Shown here in pieces: positions 46,286 to 57,575 of a DNA stretch of 64,000 nucleotides. Under the pieces are notes generated by a model. The model ran no database searches and was not told where the DNA came from. It worked only from the letters and a program-made list of their open reading frames with translations. Both the position numbers and the translations under genes were made by a program. The stretch's first letter is position 1. Every line of letters starts with the position of its first letter. The DNA comes from Pieris napi (lineage: Eukaryota > Arthropoda > Insecta > Lepidoptera > Pieridae), in assembly GCF_905475465.1 (NCBI RefSeq), contig NC_062252.1, positions 7,068,001 to 7,132,000 of the forward strand, given 5' to 3'.

Positions 46286-47325
46286 ATGTTTAATACATTG
46301 AAATGGATTAAAATGAGTGCCGTTTTCTTTTTCATGTGTCCTTTTTTTGCCAGTTTCACTGTTTTAATTGATTTGTTCCATTAGATTCCTTTAAGTAATT
46401 TTATGTGTGAAGTTTTGCACTTATTGCACTCATCTTATCTCATTTAAATTGTTTTCTTACAGTGGTTGGCTGGAAGAGATTGCTGGAAAGCGATCTCAAG
46501 TTGCCCTCGTTTTTATTTAGTTACTTTAATTGTACTGTATTTCTGTATGTAACAAAGTGTAAATAAATAAATTTATCAAGATTTTAAAATTAATTATTCT
46601 TACTAAAAGTAACATAAATAATTATTCATGTTACTTTACTTCTATTATAATAGAAGTTTACGGGACAGACTTAATCCATACCTTTTTTGCTATAAAGCGT
46701 TTAAAATTAAATATATTAAAACGCATAGATTTAAAGGAAAACGTTAGATAATAAAAGTTTACGGAGCTTCATCTCAGAGTAGACTTCATCTGTCTCCTAT
46801 TCTCGTCGAGAATACTTTATAACATTAAAGTCAATTTAATTGTCGAAACAACGCATTTATTTTCAGCATGTGTCAATGTGCAATGCAAAGTTTGTACAAT
46901 GAAAACTATGTACAATTCTAAGTATTTTCAGTTGAAAATAGCAAAAAACACCTTCTCACCACTTTTAAAACGACCAAATGAAGCTAAACAAGTGTATTTT
47001 GATTAAACTAACATACAACACTAGTTTCAGTGTTGTAACAAGTACTGTATTTAACACAATCAGAGTAATCCAGCTCGACCCAATTTGAACAACGGGTAGA
47101 AACACAGCGAAACTTGTATTCCCTAAAGTACAATTGTACCGTTCGTTACCCTACAGATAGACGTATTTAAAGCTAACAATTTTAACCCACGGTTAACTTT
47201 CACCGTTAAAATGGAACCCTCAAGGTACTATTCGTCAGTGGTTTAAATGAATTAAGTGTGTGGGATTTATAGATTCGCCTTGGGAATAAAGTATCAATTG
47301 CCTATATAGTGCGCATTTTAAGCAC
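46286..47325. other. Non-coding DNA, nothing recognised
   Basis: AT-rich; no gene, RNA or element end. Confidence 0.35.
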
Positions 47326-47328
47326 CTG

Positions 47329-47541
47329 CCTTGCGATACTGTAACTCACTTTTCAAACTCTCACAGCGGTTTTCGCAGCGGCGGTCGCGCTCAAATCAGT
47401 CGTGAAGCAGTCATTTTACGATTTGACATTCTGATAGCGAGGGAGCTTGTAGTTTATTGTTTATCAGAATCCCAAATCGTAAAATGACTGCTTTACGACT
47501 GATTTCGAAAAGTTCGAAAAGTGAGTCACAGAATCGCAAGG
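47329..47541. mobile_element. M1 MITE, copy 4, CTG duplication, one arm shortened
   Basis: Ends CCTTGCGATACTGTAACTCA and GTCACAGAATCGCAAGG. The right arm lacks about 30 bp (the GCGACCGCCG...GTGTGAG part), leaving 213 bp. It is flanked by CTG, not CAG (47326-47328, 47542-47544), which is what extends the target rule to CWG. Confidence 0.8.
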
Positions 47542-47544
47542 CTG

Positions 47545-48734
47545 GTTTAATGTCTAAAAACAAAAGAAGATCGTCGTTCAAATTCAAATCATGCATACAT
47601 CTGTAGCGATCGATAATCAGTGCTTATAAATTACTCTGATGACGTCATATCATGAAAGGCGCTAAGTTATTCCGGCCGCTAATATGTTCTCGATCATATT
47701 CACTGAGGCTTTCGGCCCACTCAGTGGTAAGATTGGTCGAGAATCCTCTCTTTAGGTTGGAAGACTAGTACATCATCCTTCTTCCACTCGCTCTGTGCTT
47801 TAATATATTATGCTCATATCTTTTTAAATTCCTTGAATTTAATCATAAACTATCATACAACAGCAAAATCCTGTTTTAATTGCAAGACCGAAGGCGAAGC
47901 AGCGTTTGGCTTCCATCAATGAGGTGGAGGATATATAAATGATAAGATTATTTTAATGTTAAAAATTCCTTGAAATGAGTTCAGTAACTATGATTTGCCA
48001 TTTAGATAAATTACTGCGTTGAATACATTTGGTTATCTATTGGATCCACATGCAGGTAATTTTTTTAAGTTCAACCAGTTGAACCCGAAGTGATAAAACG
48101 ACATTTCAAAAATGTTTTTTTATAGAGAGATATTCATTATTATTAACTTAGGTAACTTCTCCACACAGATAATCTTTCATAATTCTATGAAAATACTATT
48201 TAAATATACAGTTTAACAATTTCCATTCTCTTAGTTACTGAATAGATAGATAATAGCTGCTTAGCATTTTAAGTAGTGAGAAATAAAGCACATTGCAGTG
48301 TTAAGAAATACGAGATTGGTCTCAGGTGTTACAGAAGTTTTCAATCAAATCAGTAGAAGGAAACGAAAGGAAATGCGTGGACTGGCGCTGACTGATTGAC
48401 AACATTGTAACATTTACGAAAGAGGACGGATTCAGAATTATTTGCGGCCCTAACTCATAAAGATTCGTAAGAATTTGACACATTTTAATGTCTTAAATAT
48501 GTATTTAAATTTATAATTCTATCGTATCTGTATCTCTTCTACAAACTCTAAACTCTTCTCACTTATTAAATGTTATTTAATAAAAATCACATTATAACAT
48601 TACTTACCCTCAATTTTTAGACTTACATTGAATTTTAAATAACAAAATACGCTGAATACTTGACCCCAAATGAAAAAAATTGCATGTAGTCAAGTACTAT
48701 AATAATTAAATTAAGTTTATATTTATTAGTACAC
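47545..48734. other. Non-coding DNA, nothing recognised
   Basis: Includes a TGATGACGTCATA motif near 47637-47649, a CRE-like octamer probably by chance. No gene. Confidence 0.35.
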
Positions 48735-48945
48735 GACCTAAGACAGAGGTAAGGCCTCTTGAGGAATTATTTGTTCAATTGTCTAATATGGTAAAATTTT
48801 CCAATCATCGCTATCACTTTTATTTCATCTTCCCTGGTTTCTGATGGGCATCCTCTCTTTTGTCTTTCGACTGGGCTAAGTAAAGTTTTGACCCATCTGT
48901 CATCACAAACGCGGGCAATGTCGCGGCCCATTTCCAATTTAACTA
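48735..48945 (-). pseudogene. RTE-like LINE ORF2 C-terminal fragment
   Basis: Minus-strand frame MGRDIARVCDDRWVKTLLSP then VERQKRGCPSETREDEIKVI (48937-48800) parallels the RW...... K..RGRP..RW.DEI motif of RTE-type proteins. It continues to a degraded RGPYLCLRS end. Short, and no clear tail. Confidence 0.45.
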
Positions 48946-49963
48946 TTTTTAAGTGTGTGTGTGTAAGGCTTCTGTTCTTTTTGTAAGACTTCGTATCTAG
49001 TGGAAGTTAAATGCAGGTTGTATCACGCACTATAGTAAACTGTTTTTAAAATATAAAGGTAAAAATATATAGGATAAAGTATACCAAAATAAAAGGTTCG
49101 TTCAATGTTTGGGCCCCAAACGAAATGTCCTGTTCGTAACAGTACAGCCTACGCTTTTAGACGCGCGTTCTTATTGTAATTCGAAAACTCTGAAATTTCA
49201 ACCATTTGTCACACTCACAACAGAATCCATCTGACATACTGATGACTTAACTTTGCAGTGACATTCTTTTTTACAAAACTTCTTTTCTTTACGAGGAGAG
49301 AATATGTATTACCCAAAATGTAAGGTAGCTTTTTAAACATTACGTTGTGGTTTGATTAACTACAATCATAAAAAATCTAATATTTTATTTTTTACCAAAA
49401 CATCATTGTTTTATTACTTTATGTGTTTTTTCGAGACATAAATTTGGGAAAATTACAACGATTCGAAGTGTAAAAGATACTTTAGCCATAATACTGATAA
49501 CCAATTATTACTAACGAAATACCTATTAAGCGTGAAGACATACAATAATTGAATGTTTGAAATTCGAATGGAATCTATAAATCAAAATCCGATAATTAAT
49601 GTATCAATAGATATGAAGTTCGTGCGGATGCCCAGCGCAAAGTTAGAAAGTCGCAAACTTCGGGACCACTAGTTACAAAAGTTACTACAAAGTTGCACCA
49701 AGTTACACTTCACAACTTACGTTTATTAGAAAACCTTTAGATTCATTAATTTTTTATAGAAAATCCTACAAACTAGGAAACTTTGCTATGCCACCGGTTG
49801 ATTAAAATAAAACTGTATTACAACTACTCTGAAAAATATTTTTTCTGTTACAAAAGTTGCACCTAAATCAAAATTATCTATGAATTTGTAATTGGTTACT
49901 GCAATCTTTACTAGCCTCCATAGCGTAATGGTATAATAGCTTGCAGCCCGTAAAACACCATTG
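48946..49963. other. Non-coding DNA, weak tRNA-like scrap
   Basis: GCCTCCATAGCGTAATGGTA (about 49915-49934) resembles a tRNA 5' half, but no matching T arm or acceptor follows. No gene. Confidence 0.35.
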
Positions 49964-50099
49964 TTGGGAGCTTGTAGTTTATTGTTTATCAGTATGCCAA
50001 ATCGTAAAATGACTGCTTTACGACTAATTTAAGCGCGACCGCCGCGCCGCGGCGAAAACCGCTGTGTGAGTTCGAAAAGTAAGTTACATAATCGCAAGG
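49964..50099. mobile_element. M1 MITE, right half only
   Basis: Begins inside the element centre at TTGGGAGCTTGTAGTTTATT and runs to ATCGCAAGG; the left arm is absent. CAG follows at 50100-50102. It is immediately upstream of the LINE, so the LINE insertion or a deletion may have removed the other half. Confidence 0.75.
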
Positions 50100-50163
50100 C
50101 AGTTCGTCAATATGTACGACTTATTTGATTAAATATGTAATGTTTTATTGTAATTAATAATAG

Positions 50164-53112
50164 TTAATTAATAATAGACAATTATTAAACAACATCGATA
50201 ATGTATCGGTTGCTTCAAGCCATTGCTGTGATCCACATGAAGTCCGAAACTATTTACCTAAACATAATAAAGTCCTAAATATTATAACGCAAAATATTCG
50301 GAGCTTATCGGCAAATTTCGCGAACTTTGAAATTTTACTTACAAATTTTCATACTATCCCGGATATTATCATTCTCACTGAATGTTTTCTAGAAAGCAAC
50401 CCGGTAATACCAACCATAAAAGGTTTCTCCAGCATCTCTTCCTGTAACCCAGTTAATAAAAATGACGGAGTCCTGGTTTACTATAAAAATTGTATTACAG
50501 GCATCTCAATTGAAGAACCCTCTGTAGCAGAAGCCAGCGTTCTCTTAATTAAACTTAATATTGATACTGCAATTTTAGGTATTTATCGACCAAGTGCTTT
50601 CAAAAATAAAACGAACTTTATTAACTCTCTAAATACCTTGCTAGAATCTCTTAAAAGTTTCAAAAATATAATAATCTTAGGTGACATAAATATTGATATT
50701 ACTCCAGAGAATCTTAACCAAGAAGCTGAAGATTATCTTAACATGTTGGTTTACCATGGGCTTCTCCCAACTCATACCTTCCCTACTCGTTTTCCTTCTT
50801 CTACGTGTCTTGATCACGGTATTCTTAAATCACCTCTTACTGCTCTTACTCTTGTCATCAATTCTTCAATCACTGATCATAGTTCAGTAGTAATGTCCTT
50901 AGATATAAAGAAACGCTACTCTGCTCCTACCCGATCTATCAAAAAAGTGGATCATGATAGCCTCTCACAGTCTCTCCTGAATACAGATTTTTCATCTGTT
51001 CTCAATAACACTGACTGTGAAGAAGCAACCAACAATTTGATAGAAATTCTTCAATCAGTTATCTCTATGCACACCTCCGTAATGACTCGCTCTCACCGCA
51101 CTAAAATCATCAAGCCATGGATGACCCCAGGCTTACTTAAATGTATACGTAATAGAGATAGAATGCATTACAAACTAAAAAAGCAACCTGAAAATGATAT
51201 TCTGCGTAAAACATACTACAGATACCGGAACTTCTGTAATAGTCTACTGAAGAAATTAAAAAAGAATTATGAAAAAGGTCTACTACTAAATGCAGGAACT
51301 AACACCAAAAAACTTTGGACAGCTATAAAAGACGTTAGTAATCTTAATAAAAAACATGATAGACCAAGTGACCTCCTAAAATGTAGAGCGAATCCAAAAG
51401 ACTCAACAAACCATGTTAACTCTCACTTTGTGGGTATCGGAAAATCGCTTGCCTTAAATATACAATCCAATCATCAACACGACTCTCCACCTCCATTACG
51501 GCCAAATCCTCCTTTTCCTCTCCAATCATTCGTCATGCTCGACACTTCTATTGAAGAAGTCGAAATCACTATAAATTCCTTGAAAGAAAGCTGTGCTGCA
51601 GGTTGGGACAACATCACGTCTGCCATACTTAAACGCAACCTTAAAATATTAGCTACACCAATCGCCCATGTATGTAACTTAAGTATGCGTACGGGAATCT
51701 TCCCATCCGCTTTTAAAAAGGCAATAGTGCATCCCATTTTCAAATCCGGCAACCGTGGCAGTGTCGACAACTATCGCCCCATCTCTATTCTGTCAGCACT
51801 GTCCAAGATCCTTGAACGCCTAATAAACAAACGTCTCGTTAGTTATCTGGAAGATAAACAATTACTTTCTCCGAACCAATTCGGTTTCAGAGCTAAAAGA
51901 TCTTCATCGGATGCCATCCATGAATTAACCGATCACATAGTTAGGAACTTGGACAGCCATAGGAAGTGTCTGGGCATATTCTTAGACCTCGCGAAGGCAT
52001 TCGACACTGTCTCGGCCCAAATCCTTCTACAGAAACTGGAAGCGCTTGGAGTGAGAGGAGTTCAACTTTCCTTATTTAAAAGTTACCTCAGCGGTCGGAG
52101 TCAATGTGTAGTGGTAGATGGCCATGTCAGCTCTTACCTTCCAGTGGAATTCGGAGTCCCCCAGGGCAGCATTCTTGGTCCTACGCTGTTCCTAGTGTAC
52201 ATGAATGATCTGTGTTCCCTGAAAATACCTAATTGCAAATTGGTCTCTTACGCCGACGATACTGCTCTTGTTTTCTCTGCAAAAAGCTGGAGGGAAGCTT
52301 TCTCTTATGCACAGACCGGATTTGATATCGTTTCGTGTTGGCTGCGCCAAAATTTATTAACTCTTAATATAGAGAAAACTTGCTATCTTACCTTCTCCAT
52401 ATATACTCCTCCCATAGCCTTAATCCCGTATTCCTTAACTGCCCATACACATTCTTCTGTTCCTTCTGTTCCATGCTCTTGCGCTACATTGAAGAGAGGT
52501 TGTACGGTTAAGTATCTTGGCATCACACTAGATAGTCGACTCACGTTTCAGGCCCATCTTATGAATATGTGTGGTAGAGTCCGCAAACTCATGTTTATCT
52601 TTAAGAAAATTCGTCATGTTGCCGAGCCTCATATAGTCAGAATGATGTATTTAGCATTATGTCAATCTGTTTTATTATATGCTATCACCACTTGGGGTGG
52701 TGCAGCCAAAACCCATCTGCTGTCCCTGGAACGTGCCCAGAGGGCTCTTCTAAAAGTTTGCTTATTCAAACCCATTCTTTTCCCTACTTTCACCCTCTAT
52801 CAGGAAGCTCAGATACTTACTGTACGTCAACTGTTCATCCTAAACACAGCCCTCAAACAGCATCACGAACATAAACCTAGTCCTTCTTCCTCTCGATCTG
52901 CTCGCCGCCCACCCCCTGTTCACCTTCCTTCTCTCTACACTGCCTTTTCCCACCGCTTCTACTGTTACCTCGGCCCTTTTATTTACAACAAACTAAATCG
53001 CAAGCTGAATATTCACTTACTCTTATCCTTCAGTTGTAAAAAGAAGGTCACTGCCTACATACAAGGTCTCAACTATGATGAGACTGAAAACTTAATCCAA
53101 CCAATGGTCTAA
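50164..53112 (+). CDS. LINE ORF2: APE endonuclease plus reverse transcriptase
   Basis: 982 codons, open from the TAG at 50161 to TAA at 53110. Numbering from 50164: endonuclease (about 40-245) with QNIRS (N44), LTECF (catalytic E73), GIYRPS (139), LGDINID (D174, N176) and SITDHS (D238, H239). RT (about 510-760) with KSGNRGSVDNYRPIS, IFLDLAKAFDTV (D608), FGVPQGSILGP and SYADDTAL (YADD 696-699). The C-terminal region has the usual W.G and LE..QR-like residues (WGGAAKTHLLSLERAQRALL). It copies its RNA by target-primed reverse transcription in the nucleus. The first in-frame ATG is only near 50742, inside the endonuclease, so a start is missing or mutated; the rest shows no lesion, implying a young copy. 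Most similar in form to CR1/Jockey-group proteins. Confidence 0.93.
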   Translation, partial: LINNRQLLNNIDNVSVASSHCCDPHEVRNYLPKHNKVLNIITQNIRSLSANFANFEILLTNFHTIPDIIILTECFLESNPVIPTIKGFSSISSCNPVNKNDGVLVYYKNCITGISIEEPSVAEASVLLIKLNIDTAILGIYRPSAFKNKTNFINSLNTLLESLKSFKNIIILGDINIDITPENLNQEAEDYLNMLVYHGLLPTHTFPTRFPSSTCLDHGILKSPLTALTLVINSSITDHSSVVMSLDIKKRYSAPTRSIKKVDHDSLSQSLLNTDFSSVLNNTDCEEATNNLIEILQSVISMHTSVMTRSHRTKIIKPWMTPGLLKCIRNRDRMHYKLKKQPENDILRKTYYRYRNFCNSLLKKLKKNYEKGLLLNAGTNTKKLWTAIKDVSNLNKKHDRPSDLLKCRANPKDSTNHVNSHFVGIGKSLALNIQSNHQHDSPPPLRPNPPFPLQSFVMLDTSIEEVEITINSLKESCAAGWDNITSAILKRNLKILATPIAHVCNLSMRTGIFPSAFKKAIVHPIFKSGNRGSVDNYRPISILSALSKILERLINKRLVSYLEDKQLLSPNQFGFRAKRSSSDAIHELTDHIVRNLDSHRKCLGIFLDLAKAFDTVSAQILLQKLEALGVRGVQLSLFKSYLSGRSQCVVVDGHVSSYLPVEFGVPQGSILGPTLFLVYMNDLCSLKIPNCKLVSYADDTALVFSAKSWREAFSYAQTGFDIVSCWLRQNLLTLNIEKTCYLTFSIYTPPIALIPYSLTAHTHSSVPSVPCSCATLKRGCTVKYLGITLDSRLTFQAHLMNMCGRVRKLMFIFKKIRHVAEPHIVRMMYLALCQSVLLYAITTWGGAAKTHLLSLERAQRALLKVCLFKPILFPTFTLYQEAQILTVRQLFILNTALKQHHEHKPSPSSSRSARRPPPVHLPSLYTAFSHRFYCYLGPFIYNKLNRKLNIHLLLSFSCKKKVTAYIQGLNYDETENLIQPMV

Positions 53113-53189
53113 CTTACAATTTATAGCTTATTTTTGATTTACTATTTATTTTTATACTTATTTAAGTACTGTTATCTATTTATCTAAGT

Positions 53190-53250
53190 ACTAATATATA
53201 TATATTTATCTAAGTACTAATATATATATATATATAATAATATATATAAT
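53190..53250. repeat. TA-rich microsatellite in the LINE 3' UTR
   Basis: Two tandem copies of TTATCTAAGTACTAATATAT followed by (TA)n and TATATAATAATATATATAAT. A local duplication inside the 3' UTR, useful to tell this copy from relatives. Confidence 0.75.
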
Positions 53251-53555
53251 AATTAGCACGGATGTTATATCGGCGCGATTGCACACCTACATATTTTAAT
53301 TAGGTACCTCTTTTCTCCATGTTACATCTGTAAAATGTCCTTATTAATAATTTACTCTTGTTACTGGTTACTTTTTACACCATGTGGGGAGAGGCTGGTG
53401 GTCTGAGATACAAGCCCTGCTTAGTTCAGTCACCAGTCTCTCACAATCTTATAATGTTTCCTTGTGACAATATATCTGTTTCTTAATATTAGTTAATATC
53501 AATGTAAGATTGTGGAGAAAAAATAAAGATTTGTTTGTTTGTTTGTTTGTTTATT

Positions 53556-54377
53556 GTACTACAGACTTTTAATATTGATGTCTTTTATAAAACTGTAGTA
53601 TATCACGTTGCTCTAATTTCAATAGTTGCCACAGCGATATAGGGATTTTTATTGTTATTTTTCTTTACACCTTCGGTTTCATTATCAAAAAATTTTTTTT
53701 TAAATTTTATTTAGCTTCTATTATTGAGGGATAATGTAGGGTTCTAATGGTAAAGGAATTCTTCAAATCGGTTCAGTAGTTGTGGAGCAAACAAAGAAAC
53801 AATTAAATATTTTCTCTTTAATGTATTAATGTAGATCTGTATTTTAATCCAATGTTAATATTTAAGTAAGTGATACTCGCGTCAATAATAAATATATATA
53901 TATAATATATATGTTAAAACATAATTGTCCGACCTCAAACATATCAAGAATATACTCAACAATGTTAAAAATGATAAATAATTTTTGTACAAAAGAAAAC
54001 AATGGTATACGAATCTTGATTAAAATTTCAATACAAAGACCGATACGTGAGTAAGCATAATTTTGCATTTCCCCTTGTCTATCATATTTGACTGCATGAT
54101 TATTACTGGACGTGGGTGAATTAATGACAGCCTCATGGTGGCTTACGCGAAAATAGGACAAAACTTATAAAACATGTACATTTATTATGACGTTATTAAA
54201 GTTAAAAATGTCGATCAACTCACCCTTTTCAAACCTTCTAGCGGTAATCTCTTATTCATTAACATGAACAATAAATTAAACACAAATAATTCGGGTTATT
54301 GTTAGAAAGTATTGTTTTTTTTTTTAATAATTTTCAATCATGCGCGTTATTCTTAGTAAAAAGATTAAAAAAAAACG
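53556..54377. other. Non-coding DNA with a Helitron-like 5' piece
   Basis: 53640-53835, minus strand, begins TCTACATTAATACATTAAAG and includes CTACTGAACCGATTTGAAGA, a Helitron-like 5' half of a third subfamily without its CTAG end. The rest is unassigned; a (TA)n run lies at 53890-53910. Confidence 0.5.
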
Positions 54378-54635
54378 TGGCGCTACCACCTTTAATAGGC
54401 TGGGATTTCTAGTCTGTTTTTTGATCATTTCTTTTTTTTAATAGGTGATTTTCTGTGCCTATAACACGCTGTTGACTTTTTGGATCTAAGGCATGCCAGT
54501 TTCTTCACATGGAAAAACTCACCGTACGAGCAAGTGTTAAATGCGCCCATAGACAAAACATGCCTTGGTGCAAACCCGGGGTTCGACCCAACGTTCTCAG
54601 AGATGAGGGTCGACGCTGAAGCCACTAGGCTAGCA
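54378..54635 (-). mobile_element. SINE S1, diverged, minus strand
   Basis: From tail GTGGCGCTACCACCTTTAAT to head GACGCTGAAGCCACTAGGCT. The B box is degraded (GGGGTTCGACCCAACG). Divergently oriented to the next SINE, heads about 55 bp apart. Confidence 0.7.
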
Positions 54636-54689
54636 GATAATCAAGAGATATTATATTTATGGATATAAGGTTTGATGACCGGATAAGGT

Positions 54690-54950
54690 GAGCAGTGTTG
54701 GCCTAGTGGCATCAGCGGGTGACTCTCATCCCCGGCTGTGCACCAATGGACTTTATTTCTATGTGCGCATTTAACAATTGCTCGAACGGTGAAGGAATAC
54801 ATCGTGAGGAAACCGACTCAAAAAGACGACGGCGTGTGTCAGTTACTGGAGGCTGATCACCTACTTACCTATTAGATTTAAATATGATCATGAAACAGAT
54901 TCAGAAATTTGAGGCCAAGAACTAAAGAGGTTGTAGCGCCACTGATTTTA
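54690..54950 (+). mobile_element. SINE S1, copy lacking the B-box region
   Basis: GAGCAGTGTTGGCCTAGTGG head, but CTCTCATCCCCGGCTGTGCA shows a deletion of the GAGGTCGTAGGTTCGAT stretch, removing most of the B box, so this copy is probably not transcribable by polymerase III. The body is otherwise close to the family consensus. Confidence 0.8.
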
Positions 54951-54994
54951 TAAGGATTGATGCCTTAAGGAGGTTCATCATATTGCACTGAATA

Positions 54995-55262
54995 GGGAGC
55001 GTTCAAGTATTACGTAACGCAATTTTTGGAGATTATTGACCCCCCCCCCCCATGAACTCGCCGTAACGTTTTTCAGTATCCAAGTACAATACTGTACCCA
55101 AGTCTAGTAAATCGATTCGTGATCACCTATTGACTCTTTAGTTACTATTATGTGGTGTAAGTAGAAAATAATATTAAAAATAACGCGTAATTCAATCCCC
55201 GCCCCGCATCGTAACGTTTTACAAAAGGATGAAAATTCGTTACGTAATACTTGAACGCTCCC
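54995..55262. mobile_element. MITE with GGGAGCGTTCAAGTATTACG ends (family M4)
   Basis: 268 bp. The left end GGGAGCGTTCAAGTATTACG and right end CGTAATACTTGAACGCTCCC are perfect inverted repeats over 25 bp (to CGTAACG). ATA flanks both sides (54992-54994, 55263-55265), a possible 3-bp duplication. A C12-13 run at about 55041 is internal. Non-coding. Confidence 0.85.
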
Positions 55263-55859
55263 ATAACCATTTCAAATATATTTTTCCACAATTAAAATCA
55301 TTACCATTTTATACAGTCTACAATTTCTGTAGGCGCTACGAGTTTTGCTACGAAGTTGAATCGTATAGCCATTTATTAAATATGATTTAATATTCACGTT
55401 CTTAAGCTATATCTAAAATAATACAGGTGTAAAGTGATATAAACTATACGAGATTGCTTTATAATATATCGAGTTACCTGCTAGCGTGTCTGCACCCTCA
55501 TAAACGTCAATGTACTGGACGTGGGTCCTTCTTAAATTTCACAGTACCTTTGTCGTACTCTATTAGAGGCTTCTAAATTCAGCGTAGGTTTTCATTATTT
55601 TGACATCGCTTACTTTGTGATCTTAACGTATAACAAATAAACAATTCGTAGTTTTTTTTCTTATTACCAAATATATTATAAATAAACTAACCTTGGTGTC
55701 TAAAGGACTACACTACAGTAAAAAAATTAAATTCCTTATTAAAGAGTTAATAAATAAAATTAATACAAAAATTTAAATTACAGCAAACAAATAAAAAAAC
55801 ATCAATTTTTACATATATTAAATATATAAGTTAATCCTACAGCTAACATAAATTAATAT
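55263..55859. other. Non-coding DNA, nothing recognised
   Basis: AT-rich, no supportable feature. Confidence 0.35.
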
Positions 55860-55970
55860 AATAAAAAATCAATAACTAACCTTAAAATATAATAATTAAA
55901 AGGAGTCACTTAAGGCAAGGTTCCGAAGATACTGGCAGCGTTCCCCCTTTGAATAGCTAGACTTATTATT
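55860..55970 (-). pseudogene. LINE L1x terminus, copy 4 (shortest)
   Basis: Minus strand AGTCTAGCTATTCAAAGGGG, AACGCTGCCAGTATCTTCGG then AACCTTGCCTTAAGTGACTC and the 3' UTR. Only about the last 25 codons. Confidence 0.6.
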
Positions 55971-56257
55971 ACGTATTTTTATATATTATACATAATATTA
56001 CATCTATCTTAAATTTTTGGAGCCAAGCAATCACATACTCGGTTGGCAGAAAGACAAGTTCAAAAAAAGAACGGGCGAGGCAGACGCCATGTTTATAATA
56101 TTTTGGGCCATAGTGTACCTCTTCATAATCTAAAATCTATTCAATATCTTGGGAACCTTCACGAATAAAATACAATTGGCTCCTAGAGACTATTCCAACA
56201 CATATATACATATATAAAGGACAATCTTACGATAACAATTATATTACCTAAACTCAA

Positions 56258-56500
56258 AAATCAAAATCAAAATACGTTTATTCAATTTAGATGCGTCTTA
56301 GGGCATGCTTATGAATGTCAAAAACGTTTACAAAATTCGCGAAAGAGCAAGACTACGCCATCCGTTCGCAAAACTACCAGGAGGCCTTGTTCTGAGAAGA
56401 ACGGGCAAAAAACTCAGCAAGTTTACCCTCCCTCTACATTACAATTATTCAAAGGAAAATGTCATAAACCACAACGTCATTAAAGTTACATAAGTAAAAA
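56258..56500 (-). mobile_element. LINE L4x 3' end, copy 2
   Basis: Shares GTTTATTCAATTTAGATGCG, TCAAAAACGTTTACAAAATT and CTACGCCATCCG with 33650-33860. The minus-strand tail is ATTTTGATTTTGATTTTTGA. No coding part. Confidence 0.65.
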
Positions 56501-57003
56501 AAAATTATTCTGTGATTTACCACATTCACCATTACACACAAATCAAATTATGAGAATATAATTAGAACTATTGCCAAGCGTTTTTTATCTTCCAGGTAGT
56601 CATTTATTGTAACCTTTACACATTAAGGTTTTTTGATGTGTTAAACTAATTATAATATAGCCTTATAATATTATTTCCTTATTGTATGTATGTTAAAGTA
56701 CATCGTAGAACTATACGAAGCATGCATATGTCGGAGTAAATTACAGTACCCTAGAACAGTCCATATCTCTTCGTCAGGCTCGGTGCAGCTCAGCACGGCG
56801 AGTCAATTTGTCCCGACGACATTTCACACGAAATATGACTACCTACATTCGCTACGTATGAAGAATGGCTGTGCAGTGTTACCATTATTTAGTGAAATGT
56901 ATTGTGTGTCGTAAATGGTCGTTAGTTATAAAGTATTGCAAAAACATCTGTATCACTTTAACATTCTTTTCGCAAGGAAAGTTTTTTTAAAAAGTATATA
57001 ATA
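56501..57003. other. Non-coding DNA, nothing recognised
   Basis: A 74-codon frame at 56690 has no recognisable features. Confidence 0.35.
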
Positions 57004-57308
57004 CTAGCTGACCTGGCAAACGTCATTTGTAATAAAAAATAGGGGTTGATTGTAGAGGGGTGAAAATTAGGGGTTGTATGTATTTTTTAATGTTGTATCA
57101 TAAAAAAATATAAAAATTAAAATTTATCTAAAAATTAAAAAAAAAAATTTAGGGGTGGACTACCCTTAACATTTAGGAGGATGAAAAATAGATGTTGTCC
57201 GATTCTCAGACATATCCAATATACACACAAAATTTCATGAGAATCGGTCGAGCTGTTTCGGAAGAGTTTAACTACAAACACCGCGATACGAGAATTTTAT
57301 ATATTAGA
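57004..57308 (-). mobile_element. Helitron-like element H1, complete, minus
   Basis: On the minus strand TCTAATATATAAAATTCTCG to GCCAGGTCAGCTAG, 305 bp. A small deletion near the 3' end removes the GATATACATGGCAAAACGA segment. Confidence 0.82.
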
Positions 57309-57575
57309 TAATGTATATTGAGACTTCTACAGATATATGGCATAGCAACTTTGGCATGGGACAGACGCATTTCGACGTCTATTAATCCGTCACTTTATTG
57401 GCGACTTATTAACCTTATATGTAAATATTATTTACATAATGCATATGAAGTGCTGAGTGCGCATTTGTAGCATAAAAGAATAACATGTTAACTCTAAAAC
57501 AGTATTTTTGCATTACCCGGAAGAAACGTTCTAGTCTATTGGATGTATATGCTGCTAAAAAACTTCACTTATCAA

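Larger units (their letters stand above)
50103..53555 (+). mobile_element. Non-LTR retrotransposon (LINE) with intact EN-RT frame
   Basis: Contains one uninterrupted endonuclease/reverse-transcriptase frame (50164-53112), a 440-bp 3' UTR with AATAAAG at 53523, and a (TTTG)n end at 53531-53552. No ORF1 is seen upstream and the frame starts without a visible ATG, so the insertion is 5'-truncated just before or at the start of ORF2. The 5' boundary at 50103 is approximate. The (TTTG)n tail and APE-type endonuclease place it in the CR1/Jockey-like assemblage; clade not resolved. Confidence 0.8.

Noticed and set aside
47637..47650. CRE-like TGACGTCA element as promoter
   Set aside because: No gene, TATA or transcript evidence nearby; an 8-mer is expected by chance.
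49915..49960. tRNA-like 5' half (GCCTCCATAGCGTAATGGTA)
   Set aside because: No complementary acceptor strand, anticodon stem or T arm follows; insufficient for a tRNA gene.
55036..55050. Poly-C run as assembly gap or G-quadruplex feature
   Set aside because: A 12-13 base run inside a MITE; similar short runs occur near 2161. Real or slippage, but no further structure.
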